NCBI GenBank assembly: GCA_035772785.1
Contig: JAOCPU010000019.1
Coordinates: 310,001-374,000 of the forward strand
Length of the DNA stretch: 64,000 bases
Direction: 5' to 3'
Source of the DNA: Phlebiopsis flavidoalba
Lineage: Eukaryota > Basidiomycota > Agaricomycetes > Polyporales > Phanerochaetaceae
In this document: piece after piece, positions 48,663-60,731 of the stretch
How positions within the stretch are numbered: position 1 is the stretch's first letter
Layout of the letters: each line of letters starts with the position of its first letter
The notes under the pieces: model-generated
The model's database searches: none
What the model saw: only the letters and a program-made list of their open reading frames with translations
What the model was told of the DNA's origin: nothing
Program-made: the position numbers and the translations under genes

Positions 48663-51648
48663 ATGCCATACGCCTATCCCGCAGATCCCTCCGATTCTTT
48701 CGTCTCGACGACCGCCACCCCCTACTTCATCGTCAGCCCCGACAGCAGCGTACAGCCCCCCGGCACCGTCCAGGCCACCGCCGCACCCGCTCGTCCTTCT
48801 CGGACGAACGATCGGGCCCGGGCACACGCGTTCACCTGCCCTCGGCTCCCTCCCGCGGCGCCGCCCCACCTCAGAGGTGTCGGGCAAAGCGCGCCTGTCT
48901 CTTCCCACCTCTCCGTCGACGACGACTCGCCGCCCGAACTGTGACGACGACTCCCCCGCGGCGTCCCCGCGCCCGGCCGCCGTCGCCCTTGAACCTCCCC
49001 CTCAACTCGCTCCGCCTCTCCATCGACACACGGCCGCTTCTCGCCTGCGGTCTCCCCGCCCCTCGCACCATCGAGCTCCCCCCCCAAAAGCGACGCTCAC
49101 GCCCGCGTCCGCCGCCGTCGACGTCGCCGTCGACGTCAAATGTCCCCTTCCCGACGTCCGCGCCGCTCTCGCCGTCGCCCTTCCTCCCCGACACGCCGAC
49201 GCTCTCGCGCGTCGCGAGCACCGCGAGCGCGTCGATCCCCGCGGACGCCGAGCACGCCGATCATCCTCTCGAACGGTCCCGCCCGCTGAAGCCGAGCGAC
49301 TCTCAGAGCAGCTCCTCCAGCAGCCCGAACGTCGTGGCCGACTTTGCGCTCGCGCGGAAGCACAGCCGTGCACAGAGCGCGCCGAGCACGCCGCGCGTGC
49401 ATTTCGCGGAGCGCGATGCAGGGGACCTCGCGACCGTGCGCGTGTTCAACCGCTCGGGCAAGCCTGCGAGCGTCGGGCGGCCCGCGGGCGAGGAGACGGA
49501 GACCGAAACCGAGGCGGTCGTAGTACCCGTTCCCGACGCTCCTCTCGCCGGGCTCGTTTGGCGCCGCTATGGGCAGCAGCTCCTCCAGCAGCGGCGCGGC
49601 GTCGCCGCAGCAGTTGCTGCACGAGGTTGACACTACCCCCGGCGTGACGAGCGCGATCCCGAACCCGCCCGCGCCGCCGCCGACCGCGCACGTCCTCCTC
49701 GAGACCGTCACGCTCCCGCGCACGCGGGCCGCCGACGCTCCGGGGCACGGTGCTCGTGCGCAACGTCCATTTCGAGAAGAACGTCGTGGTGCGGTTCACG
49801 CTCGACGACTGGCAGACGACGAAGAGCGAACAATGGTCGGGTGCCGGCATGTGGTCAGCTTGCCGGGCCTGCCGCCGCCGTTTCCCCGCGCGCGCGCGAC
49901 AGTGGGGGATGTGGCGGGGGCGCTTTGCGGAGCCGGCGGAGGAGAGGGGGATGCAGTGGGACCGGTTCTCGTGCGTATTTCCCACAATTGCTTACCATAG
50001 AAATGTGAGGCTGACGGGGTCAATGCAGGTTCACGATCCGCCTGGAGGACTACGAGGCGAAGCTCGCGGACCGCACGCTCTTCCTCGCCGCGCGCTTACG
50101 TCCCCGCCAACGGCACTACAATCCGGCGCGCGGCGAGTTCTGGGACAACAACGCGCGCAGCTCAACTACCGCGTCGGATTTCGACGCGTCCCCGGCTCCG
50201 GCCCCAGCACGCCGCTCGGCTCGCCGCTCGCGACGCCGCTCGTCGCCAGCGCGAGCTTCCCCGCGGGCAAGCGCGCGGCGGGCTTCGGCGGCGTGCCGCA
50301 GGTGTCGACGTTTGGCGCGGCGCGGTGGGCGAGCAGCCAGCAGCGGACGTTTAGCGCGCCGAGCAGTCTGAGGGTCACGCCGGTGACGGGGTCGCGCGCG
50401 GCTGTGAATCGCGTTGCGCGTTGGTGCTGAATCCGAGGCGCCGGCTCCGCCCGCCCCACTCGAGACCAAACAGGAGGAGGGCGCAAGAGCAGAAGGAGGA
50501 GGAGAAGGAGAATGTGGAGGAGCAGGCGGCCCGCGTCCCGCTGTTCCGCCGCCACTCGGCGCCGCACGAGCCGCGCTTCCCTGTCCCGCCGCCCATCGCG
50601 ACTGCCCGACCACGGCGCACAGGCGGGAGCCGGCGAGCGCGAGCAGTTCGCCCGGTGGAGCGGTATATCTCGCGGAGGCTCAGTTTGAGCAATTATGTTG
50701 CGCCGGGGTCCAAGTCGCCGGTCGTGGAGAAGAGGGCTGTGGAGGAGAAGCCCCAAGGAGGAGGCGAAGCCCACTGAGGGGGGAAAGGGAGAAGAAGGGG
50801 GAGGAGGAGCTGTGGACGGGCATCGTGACGCTTCACGCCGCCGACGACGCCGCCGCGCGAGCCGTTGAAAGGGCTGCCCGACGTGGAGCGGCAGGAGCGC
50901 GAGGACGCGCAGGCGATGCTGTCGCCGCTCGTCATGGGCGGTACGTACCCTCTCTTTCGCAGCGCGAGAAATCGGACTCACGAGGTTGCAGAGGACACGC
51001 CGTTCTCGCCGACGGCGACACACGCGACGCCGTGGCAGAGCCTCGACGCGCGCCTCGCGCTCTCGGGCCTCGTCTCGCCGCCCGTCTCGCGCGAGGGCTC
51101 GGCCCGAGGGCACGCCCCGCGCGCTCTCCCCTCACCCGTCCGCCCCCCTCCCCTCCTCCCTGGCTCCTTCCCCCCCCCCCCTCCTCTCTCCAAGCAACGC
51201 AAAATGCGCTACCCCGACCCTCCACCCCGACGCTCGACATCCCCGAGAGCAGGGTCGACACGAGCGACTCGAGCTACGCCGCGTTCATCCGCCCAGTGGT
51301 GCTTTGCCCCAATCCGCGCCGCCGTCCGGCGCGGGCGCGACGCCGGGCGCGGGGACGGCGGCGCCGATTTCCCCCCCCTGTCCGGTGCCGACGCCCGGTT
51401 GTGTTGGAGGCCAGTATTCGGCCACGGTCGTTCGTGCAGGGGATGCGGGACAGCCCGTGCCGAGGAGACCCCGCGGGCGCATGGGGTCCGCTCTCCAGCA
51501 CCCTATCCTTGGGTGGGGGGCGAGGGGAGGGGGGGGTACGGGTTCGCCGGCGGGTGCCCTGGGGTACGCGGAGGGGGCGATGCCACGCCGGTGGGGGCAC
51601 GAGGGGGGCGTGGGGCGGGGGGGAAAAAGCGGGGCGGTGGTGAGTTGA
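48663..51648 (+). CDS. CBM21-domain protein, probable glycogen-targeting regulatory subunit of protein phosphatase 1
   Basis: CBM21-containing PP1 regulators (GAC1/PPP1R3 type) bring PP1 to glycogen to activate glycogen synthase. ATG 48663 gives MPYAYPADPSDSFVSTTATP followed by a long Ser/Pro-rich disordered region. An RVxF PP1-docking motif reads TPRVHFAE (RVHF at 49394-49405). The CBM21 domain spans about 49740-50190: GTVLVRNVHFEKNVVVRFTL, DDWQTT, HVVSLPGLPPPFP, WDRFS, a 58-nt intron (49971-50028), FTIRLEDYEAKLADRTLFLA AR, and GEFWDNN-NYRVGFRRVP. A further long low-complexity part follows; the stop is uncertain (TGA 51646-51648 is a working choice, and VYDAHLLHPGLDI before TGA at 51706 could be a last exon). 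The gene is far more GC-rich than the rest of the window, and several frame shifts occur in GC runs. No gene symbol is assigned because the regulatory role is inferred. Confidence 0.8.
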
Positions 51649-52963
51649 GTGAGGGGGATTTCTAGACGTGTACGATGCGCACCTGCTTCATCCTGGCCTG
51701 GATATATGAAACACCATCCTTGTGTGTAGACCCGGGAACGAACGAACGCTGATTCCTCCTCTCTCTCTGTGTGTGTGCAGCGCGACACTGAGGCCCCGCG
51801 ACACCGTCGCACTGCGATACCGTGAAACCCGAGCCAACACCCCCCCCCCCGCGCGAGATCCCCTCTTTATAACGACACGCCCGGCGCATCGCTTTCCCAC
51901 CGCGAGGACGTCGCGTACGGCATACGGCCGTCGTGCCTGCCCAACGCGCGGGCGCGTAGCAGCGTAGTGAGATCCGGGCGGCGCCGTGACCTCGCGCGAG
52001 CGGGCACAGGGCCGGTCGCGCCTTGCTCTTCGCTTCCGCCCTCCTCGCCGCGTCGTCGTCGCGTCGTTGGCGATGAACGAAACAAAAATGTAGAGGCAGG
52101 CATCTATGAGTTATTTTTTTTCTTTTCTTTTTTTGGTTCGGGTTGTGTGCAATGTTGTACCATATGCATTTTTCTTTTTTTTTTGTTGTGTTTTCTGAGA
52201 GGAGGTGAAGAGGCGCAAAATGATCTGATTTACACGTTTACGTACATTTATAACACATACTGTCTGTGGTTTATCTTCTGAATCTACACGCTCTCTCTCC
52301 TCCTTCGTACATCCCAAGAATCTATACACTCCTCTGCAGCTATGTTACACATCCCCGCTCGAACATTCACGCATCCTGAATCGTCGCATCCTGAATCATC
52401 GCGCATTGATTGTCCTACACACGTATATACACACATCTATACACGCTACGCAACACACCGCTCTATGTCCTCGACGCGCGTGGGTTTAGGATTCGTGGAT
52501 ATCTGAGCCGTGCAGGGGCGTGCCGTGGGGCGCGCGCGCGCGCGCGTCGCGGGTGTGATTATCGGGTTCTATCTGATAAGTAGTTTTATCAATGGAGGAT
52601 GGGAAGGAGGAAGGGAGGGGGAGGTGTTCTGGAAGAGGGGGTGTGGGGATGTGGGGGCGGGGATTCGGGGAAGGATAGGGAAGGACGAGGAGGAGGGAAG
52701 GGGAAGGGGGAAGGAAGGAGTCACGTGCGTGGTGATGGCGACGCGACGCGAGGATTCGTTCTCCTGTCGTCGTACGACCACTGGCGACTGCTGCTTCGTC
52801 CGTTCTGTGTCGCGGTCTACCCGCCAGGGACGCGCCTCTTGCCACTGCGCGCCGAGTGCACACGACGCCCGTGTTGGTCTGTTGGCGGCTGGGGTCTCTG
52901 TTACTTGGGACGCGCGTGTTGGCGACGAGGTCCGAGTCTGGATGTCTTCGGGTTCGGTTGCCT
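51649..52963. other. No recognised gene; T-runs, (GC)n and polypurine tract
   Basis: Probable 3' region of the CBM21 gene. T-rich runs lie at 52108-52190, followed by a (GC)n tract of 17 bases at 52530-52546. A G/A-rich strand covers 52594-52722. Confidence 0.5.
52594..52722 (+). repeat. Polypurine (G/A) tract
   Basis: About 130 bases, almost all G or A on the plus strand, with GGAAGG and GGGAGG words repeated. Such homopurine tracts can form triplex DNA and are prone to length change. Confidence 0.8.
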
Positions 52964-53340
52964 TGGGCTGCTACGTACGGTCTACCTCGGACGCGTCTCC
53001 CGTCATTGCACGCCGCGCTCACACGATGTCGCTCGTCCTGGTCCGTCGACGGCTGCTACGTTCCGTCCTGCATCGCGGTCTGCCTGTGCGCGTTTACAGG
53101 CGAGGAGGTCTGGATGGCGCGGACAGTGCTGTGCGGCGCCACGAAGCGGGTTCGGTGTCCTGGGCTGCTACGTACGGTCTACTATCTCGGACGCGCCCGT
53201 CATCGCTCACACGACACCGCTCGTTCTGGTCCGTCTGCGGGTGCTGCACCCCGTCCTGCGTCACAGTCTGCCTGGAACGCGCGTTTGCAAGTGCAGAGGT
53301 CCAGATGCCGTGGACAGGCACGACGGAGGATTCGTCGTCG
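52964..53340 (+). repeat. Imperfect tandem repeat, about 190-197 bp period
   Basis: TGGGCTGCTACGTACGGTCT occurs at 52964 and again at 53161 (197 bases apart). Following words, such as CTCGGACGCG, GTCATTGC/GTCATCGC, CACACGA, TGGTCCGTC, CCGTCCTGC and GTCTGCCT, recur in order 188-197 bases later. A more diverged partial unit is visible upstream from about 52770. Frames through the repeat are open by composition, not by coding. Confidence 0.7.
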
Positions 53341-56300
53341 TCTGCGTACGTTCCGTTCGGCTTCTCGATGTGCTCAGTCAAGGGTCCGGCGCGTCCTTCA
53401 AGGCGATCGCTCTCCGAGCCCCTCTGGCATCACAGAAAAATATGTTCTGTGGTCGTTTATACGCGGATTAATGGAGACAAACTTGGATGCACAAGCCCGC
53501 CCCAATGACACTCCGCACCCCGCGTCCGTCTCCGAGCCCGAGACGACCTTCGCGCCCGATCGCCCAAGGGACCTCCGTGCTTCATGCCACGATGACGTCC
53601 CCCGTGTTCCGCGCCTCCGAAGCACCGCCCCGCCGCAGTCCAGACCCACTGACCGTAAACCCAAACTCAAAACCGCGCACGCGCCCTCACATCTTTTTTC
53701 TGCGCCGCAGCGAAAACGGTGCGTTGCCCATTGGTCTGCGGTGGCCCACTTGACCTCGCTAGACGACGAGGGATGTGCACAATCGTTTCCGTCAGTTGAG
53801 AGTCAAAACTGACGGCTCCCTGCCTGGCCTGCGCCTCGTTGCCCCGTCGACCTGCAGCTGACGACGCTATCCGCCCCTTTGCTGGCCCGAATCGAGGGAA
53901 GACGCGATCCCATCACCCGTGTGCACTTCTGGGGACCTTTATTCGTCCTCGTCAGGGCACTCGGCCTGTCCAGTCGACGGGCTATTCAGTTTGGGAGAGA
54001 GGGCTAGCAAGGGTCGCGCGATGGATGGCCCATGGTTGCGGGTCATGTGTGAGTGCAGTCTGCTGTCCCGTGTCCAGCGCATGGTGCTTACTGTCGTGCT
54101 AGCAGGGTGTTCTAGTGGCTGTATAGTACTGTCTCTACAGGAATACAATCGATTTTCAACACCGTGCTCGCCTGGCTGTCTCTGCTACACGCTCGCGGTG
54201 ACGTCTCGACGACCGCTGTGGAGCGCGGCAGGCGTAAATTTCTCGCAGGTACGTACTCTTTCCGTGTGTTCAGCCAACTATCGTACACAGCCCGCCAAAT
54301 TCAGACCCACCTCTATTCTACGCTCCCCACGCGCATACAACCGGCCTCGACTTGGCAAGACGCCTGCCCAGATCGTTACGGACACGACGCACGCTACGGC
54401 CACCAATCCGTCCATCTTTTGGTTGGCACCCATCGGACGAAGCGTGTTCTCATCACACGTCGCTCATTTCGAGCAGCCCAGAGAAGCACTCGACCCGTTC
54501 TACTTGACAGGTTGAGCTCAGTGCGGCTGTAGTAAGCCTCGTTGAACTCTACCCCGCGAGGCGTCTCGACCGCACAAGCTCATTGCAAACGGAATCGAGG
54601 AGGAGAGCCTCAGGCCTCAGGCCTGAGGTGTGAGCCCATCTCTGTGCGGCTCACACCCGTGTGGTGCTGATTGTCGTTTTTTCAAAGGACCGTGTGGGTT
54701 GGCCAGTCACGTAACCGTCTCCACGGAATGCAATCGCATCTTCGCCTCGTCTCCTAATCACACCTGTCGCTCCGCTCGCCCCCTTTCGAGGAGCCCAGAG
54801 AGAAGCGCTCGGCCTGCCCTGGTTGACAGGCTGTGCCTGGCTGGATAAGAGTCTATTCAACTGGGCAAAGATCATTGGTCGCAAGGCTCGCACGATGTAA
54901 AGAGTGGCGCCTTGACTCCGATAGTGCCAGGGTAGGTTCGAGGAAGGGCTGGTTGCGACTGGTGCTTCTCAAATTTGGGGGGGAGACTGTTGCGGGTGCC
55001 AGATTGGCTAAAAGTCCGGAGCTCCTTGGCTAATTCAGATTGTATCTGGCCTCGGCTTTTCTGATAACAGCAGACCAGTACACTTTGACGAGTCGGGAGA
55101 TGAATGAAATAAAAGCTTCTAGGATCGATGGGGGTTCTTTTTCGGTCAATACGATCCCGTAGAACGCCTCCTGCGATTCACAGTGTACTACACACTAGGT
55201 GGGACACAGTGTTGGTTCCCCCTGCCACAGGCGTTTGAAAATGACTTGTGAAATGCGCCCTAGGACTTTTCAAGTCCGACCATACAACCTTGCAATAGGC
55301 ACGATTCCCTCTCCCCCGCTATCCTACTTATCTAATCAGTGAAGTCTCTCTGCCACTTCCACACGGTGTTTATTCATGCCACATTAGGCCAAATGCCTCC
55401 GTACCATGACAGTTCGCTACTAGGTTCACTTTTTACCTAAGCTATTCACTGACCGCTCTGATCACAAGAACGAGTTATCTTCTCCTATCGGACACTCCAG
55501 CAACTTCAAGATCACGCGCCAACAGTGTCTGGGCAGAACGCATCGCGGCTCCTCCGCTCAAGCTCCATCGGGCTCTCCGGCTCTGTCGCATTAGAACGCT
55601 TGCCACTGGACACAGCACACGGACACGAGACAAAGAAGGAAAAGATAGGGCTTACCCATCTAGTTCTACACGGACCACTCCAGCCTCTCGCCACCACGTC
55701 AGTGGCAAGAAACGTTCTGCATCCCATCACCAGAAAGTCTAATTCGACGTCGATAGCTTACATGTTGAGCTATACAGCGAGCCTCGCTGTGAACGCTCTC
55801 GACACAATCCTCGGAATATAGAAGGCAACAAACCGCACTACTATCAGTTCCTATTCCACAACTGCTCCAGCTCAACACAAACGCACAAATAAGCATCAGG
55901 CATACGCCCTCCCCTCATTCAACTCTAACTCAGCTCGTCCATCAAGGAGGTTCACTCAGGGTTCGCCATTTGGAGATCGTCGACCTAGCCGTACCACGAC
56001 ACACCATCGCCACGTTCGTCCCTAGCCCTCCACGACGCCGAACCCCGCCCTCGGACTCAGCCCCCAGGGGCCCCCACTCAGCTCATTCACGAGCCCTGAG
56101 CGCGCATAATCGACGCTGACACGGCGCGAAACACACAGGTGATTAGGCGCGCCCGGCGCGGGGACTCCGACTAATTACAAGGGACACTGTGCGCGACGTA
56201 TGTTTAACTGCAATCTCCGTGCGGGCTGCCGGTGTGTGTCTCAGGGTTATATTGTCCCTGCGGACATGGGGCCTGCGAGTGCTAGCCGGTTTGGAGAGCC

Positions 56301-58732
56301 CGGTCTGTGCTGCTGCTTCACACGTGCGGTGAGTTTATCGTCTATCGAGGGGGTGTGCAGGCTTATTCAGTTGTGTGTGGCTGGGCCAGGGCGACGCTGG
56401 GCTCTGGCTTGGGCGGTATTGAGTGCTGTGCGGGCTGTGTCGCGATCGAGCGGCGCGTCCGGGCCAGGCACTGGCTTCGGGACGAGAGGTGAGGGCTTTG
56501 TCTGTGTGTTCGTTTCTATGCTTACGACGACAGCGAACGACAAGCACTGCCGCACATGCACACCCCGACCTCGGCGCGTTTGCGGAATACACTGGCCTCT
56601 TTCTTCTCCAAATTGGCGTGCACAGCGGTAATTCCTCCGTGCTATCGAGCATCCCGCAACGCGTGCTCGCCAAGGCTTCCTCGACGCGCCGCGCAACCCC
56701 CACGGCACACTTCGTCGTATATGTCCCCATTATGCCCCGGCAGGGTCGCGACCGTCGATCCAATGAGATAACCTATGGCGCGATCCGTGGTCTCTGTCCA
56801 AAGGGACGATCCTGCGCGTGACGCGAAGCGTATATCGCCCACGCAAAGGGCCGTGCATCGTGCGGGAGCTCGCTCGAGCGAGGGCGCGCGCGGCGCGTTC
56901 GGCGTAGGTGCAACTGCGTTATTGCTCGTAAGTGCTCACGCCTCTTCTCTGTGGTGGGATACTCAGGGACTGTGAACAGCAACGACCGCTCGTATTTTTT
57001 TTTACGTCCGTACGCCCTCCTGCTGCTTCACGCAGCGTCTGTACGTCAACACCGCACCTCCTACCCTATTGCACAACGACGTCACCGCACACACAAGCTC
57101 TACACTGCTCAATGACGAACCTACCCCGCTCACAGCTCATATACCGCCTCCCTCTCTCGCCCCTCCAAAGCCCTCATCAAACCCTCCACCTACGCGCACG
57201 CCCCTCCCTCCTCCCACGACACAAAAGCCCGACTTCGCAGCCACGACCACTGTGGGACGCCGACTGAATAGCACTTGCCTAAAACACAAAACGCGGCTCG
57301 AGATCTGAGCGTGATAGCCTCGTCCGGGGTGCGTGTACCCCCAAAGATGTTCCAGGCGCACGGATTCCGGACATCCCCCGCTCACAACCCCTGGCAGGCT
57401 GTTCCCAGCCGGTGCACGTTCGACGCCCCCGAACCTTCCCGCCCCCGACCAGCTATCTAAGCTTCGCGCCCCGCCCAATCTATCACGCCGAGAAGAAGCC
57501 CTCTATACGCCCCCGCCGGCGCACCGTTTGGGGCGATCCGCGCGAAGAGCAGCGGCTGTCGTGCCCGTCCTCCGTCTTTTTTGCTTATTGTGGCTCGGAG
57601 ACGAGGTACGCGTTGTTGGCTCTGGTGTGTCGCTGATCAGGGCGGGCTTGTGCGCGAGTGAGACTCTTTGTGGGTTGTTGCTGGGCGCGGAGGTTTTTTT
57701 TTTTGTCGCGCCGTAGCCCGCCTCTCGGGCCTTCGTGCTATACTCGAGGTGTAGATAGCCTCCGCAAATCTGGGGCAGAAGGCGGTGCGCCGGCGGATTG
57801 CGCCTTTGTGGGGATCTCTCCGTGGCGAAGCATGGACGGGTCTCTGTCAAAGGTTAATGTGTGGGTGCCATGAGACGGGTGTCCTGGACGGGCAGGGGGG
57901 TACCTCGGCCTCTGATGTACGTGTACGCGTGCTTTGGCCTTCATGTTTGACTGCTCTGATGAGTACGTGTATCGTATCTTGTCTGTGGAACTTCGGTCGA
58001 GATGTGATGATGATAGCTAACGGAATAAATAAACGGGATGTGGCGTTATTATTCGCAAATTCTAACGTCGCATGATGCGGGCATTGGCTATCATTTATGT
58101 TGCTCTACCAATGATTGCAGTGAGGGCCGACCTTCTACTATTTGACTAGTTAGTGTACTTCAACCTCCCATAAAAAGTCAAACAGGGAGCTGTGTTGGCT
58201 AGCTGGCTCAAAAAGAGGGGATAATGGTGCGCATGCTTCAAGTCGAAAACTTTTACGCCACAGATGCTGGATCGGGTCAGCTGACGATTGTAGACCTTTC
58301 TGAACTTGTAGATCTGCTATGAATATTAGCTGAATAGGTTTGGATACCACGAGCAGAATTTTTAGGTTTGTGTGAGCTGTTCCATAAGGAATTGAGACTG
58401 TCTGCCCCTAGAATCATCCAAGCAAGGAGTTCGACGAGATCGCTGGCTGATTGCTAAATGCATCTCTCGCGTCATCATGGAGGGTAGGTGCATCACAGAC
58501 CGCGTCCCCCAAAGCCCCGACATTGAAGAAATTTGGTATATTCGACCAGTGTTTTGCAGCCACTGAACATGCAAAACACGGCCCGCGAGTCTTATCTTCG
58601 GGGACCGGAGCAAGCAAAGTTTCGTGGAACTCCAGCGGAGCATAGGACAACGAAAATCGAGTACAACCTAGATGATGTCTTACAAGGATCTGGCTCGAAA
58701 CATCCGACCATCACGGTACCTTATGATCTTCA
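53341..58732. other. Five-kilobase region without a recognisable gene
   Basis: Contains a degenerate direct repeat (54467-54515 and 54783-54831, both with a GAGCCCAGAGAAG-like word and ending TTGACAGG), the second copy of the dispersed repeat (56110-56499), and T-runs near 56998 and 57694. Open frames have no domain. A minus-strand frame at 58414-58650 (MSYAPLEFHETLLAPVPEDK...) is divergent from monooxygenase 3 and could be a gene fragment, but I cannot name it. Confidence 0.45.
56110..56499 (+). repeat. Dispersed repeat, copy 2
   Basis: Plus-strand counterpart of 42664-43530, shorter by about 480 bases because the middle is absent. Blocks 56110-56272 and 56421-56499 match in order. Similarity is patchy, so this is an old duplication or two relics of one element. 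Confidence 0.6.
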
Positions 58733-58833
58733 TATAAAGAGCAATACAAGGTTATTAAGTAGGGACGTCATCCGCAGGAGATCTGCATTCACCATCACAA
58801 ACAGAACCTACGCCTCAAGTATTCATAGCACAA

Positions 58834-60463
58834 ATGGCTTCGAAGGACTTCAAAGTCGCCATTGTCGGTGGCGGTCTATGTGGCCTTGCATGCGCCATCG
58901 CATTGCTGAAGGAAGGGGTGGACGTCGAGGTGTTCGAAGCCGCCGTACGTGAATATTATGTTGTGGAGCGCCCGTGCTGACGTCAGCAATATTTTGTTGC
59001 AGGAGAAGTTTGGCGAGCGTTGGCGGAGGGCGTCGGACAAGGCGCGAACGCCTTACACGTTTTCTGAGGCTTTAGGTTGTTCTCGACGACGTCCGCGAAC
59101 AAGCAGCTTTATCGCCCGGCCCAGCTAGCCAAGGACAGTACCACGCATTCTCCAACACACCGGGTGGTTCAAGTTCGTCTCAGGCTTGGAGGGCCATGAA
59201 GTCCTCCTCGATGTGAGTGTCTCGGATCATAGTGGGCAAAAAAAACCAATTGACTATCTTCGCAGTATGAAGCAGAGAGAGTGGAACCAGGTTTTTCATC
59301 GCGCAGTCCTGGTCGACGCTCTCTCGAAGCACATACCCCCTGAGCGCAAACACTTTCACAAGCGTTGCACCTCCATTTCCCAGTCATCCCCTACTGAACC
59401 CGTGACCATCCATTTTCTTGACCGGCACCAAGGCCTCTGCGGACGTAGTACTCGGCACGGACGGTCTCAAGAGCGTTGTGCGGCGCTTCACAACCGGCAC
59501 TGTCGGCGTCGACCCCGATCCTTGGCTGAAATTCAGCAACAAATTGTGCTTTCGAACTCTATTTCCTGCCTCAAAGGCTGTAGAGGCCGGGATCAAGCTA
59601 GACTTCCATGACAGACCGATATGTTACGTGGGCAAAAACAAGCACATTGTTGCCTTCACCATCAAGAATGGCACAGTTGTACGTACCGTATTGTGGCTCA
59701 GTAGACGACTCAGCTTATAGGAGCAATACAGATCATGTTGTCGCATCCGCAGAGTCACCGGACGCTCAGGAAGGGGGTGATACCTTCTCTCCTGCGCGGA
59801 GCGAGAGAAAGCGCCTCAGACCGTGCACCTTGGGAGGGAGATCGTCGGACAGCAGCTTGAACACACACCTCGAGCGACGAACTTCTTCAGACCTACGCCG
59901 ACTGGGGCTCTGAAGTCCGAAAGTTGCTTTCGTGCGGCGAAGGTGTGACCAAATGGAATATCAACGTTGTGTATCCGCACTTGCCATCAGATCAGTGGAC
60001 AAAGGGTAAGGTAGCAATCCTAGGTGACGCCGTGAGTTTAGGGAATCCCTATGACATCCTCGCGTGATTCACATTTGTGCGACAGGCGCATGCTATGCTT
60101 CCCCATCTTGGCGCCGGTGCAGGCCAAGGTTTCGAGGACGCCTACCTCGTCGGAAAGCTCCTTGGCCATCCACAGACAAACTCGTCAAATGTCGAGGTAC
60201 CCAACTTTTCATTGTGCAGTTATACATTACTTACAGATCTCAAACAGAGTGTGCTTCGTGCGTACGCCACCGTACGCCAACCTCGAGTGCAGCAGGTCTG
60301 GGAAGAGAGCAAACGCGTGGCTGACATTTACGAAGAGAGGTATGACAGTATCAACGGGGAAGAGCTGCATGCACTATGGGACTACGTCTGGAAGTATGAG
60401 CTTGATGTCGATGTCAGGAAGGCAGAAGAACTACTTGTTGCACAAAATGTCTTCAAGGGCTAG
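58834..60463 (+). CDS. FAD-dependent aromatic monooxygenase, copy 3
   Basis: Third paralogue of the salicylate-hydroxylase-like family, 25 kb from the tandem pair. ATG 58834 gives KDFKVAIVGGGLCGLACAI (GxGxxG), LLKEGVDVEVFEAA, an intron from 58945, EKFGE, a frame-shifted stretch covering LGVLDDVREQA, and FKFVSGLEGHEVLLD. After an intron, the blocks are HFHKRCTSISQSSPTEPVTI, ADVVLGTDGLKSVVRRFTTG (DG motif), KLCFRTLFPASKAVEAGI, DRPICYVGKNKHIVAFTI, INVVASAESPD, WNINVVYPHLP and KGKVAILGDA. An intron is followed by AHAMLPHLGAGAGQGFEDAY and LVGKLLGHPQTNSSNVE. After the last intron, SVLRAYATVRQPRVQQVWEE runs to LLVAQNVFKG with TAG at 60461-60463. The C-terminal half is intact. The GDA/AH intron sits exactly as in copies 1 and 2. 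Sequence is more divergent than copies 1 and 2 are from each other. Confidence 0.87.
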
Positions 60464-60725
60464 ATTCACGGAAGCTCGAGGATGCGGCTGCCTATGTGTT
60501 AACTACGCCCTTAACTCAGCTAGTTGAATGGGGTCAATATCTAGAACTATGATTGTTGTATGTTTGCGTCTGGCTGATCATCATTGTCTAGTCAGGCTGT
60601 AAGATGAGGACTTCTAATCTAAGAGTGACAATAGTATTGAGCAGCAAGTAACTTGTATTATGTAAGTTGTAATAACTTGTAAAGCTAGACAATAAAGAAA
60701 CGAGAGAGAAAAAAATGCCCATATC

Positions 60726-60731
60726 AAAAAA
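60726..60731 (-). terminator. Pol III T-run terminator of tRNA-Glu
   Basis: Six T residues on the minus strand start directly after the tRNA discriminator base, the normal RNA polymerase III stop. Confidence 0.85.

Noticed and set aside
48517..51665. Several long overlapping frames on both strands (up to 409 codons)
   Set aside because: High GC removes stop codons. Only the frames that line up with the CBM21 blocks are supported; the others encode Arg/Pro/Ala-rich low-complexity sequence.
54615..54628. 14-bp palindrome CCTCAGGCCTGAGG
   Set aside because: Short, isolated, and expected by chance in GC-rich DNA; no context supports a site.
54467..54831. Two GAGCCCAGAGAAG...TTGACAGG stretches 316 bases apart as a transposon pair
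   Set aside because: Direct and short, with no ends or coding sequence; noted only as a degenerate direct repeat.
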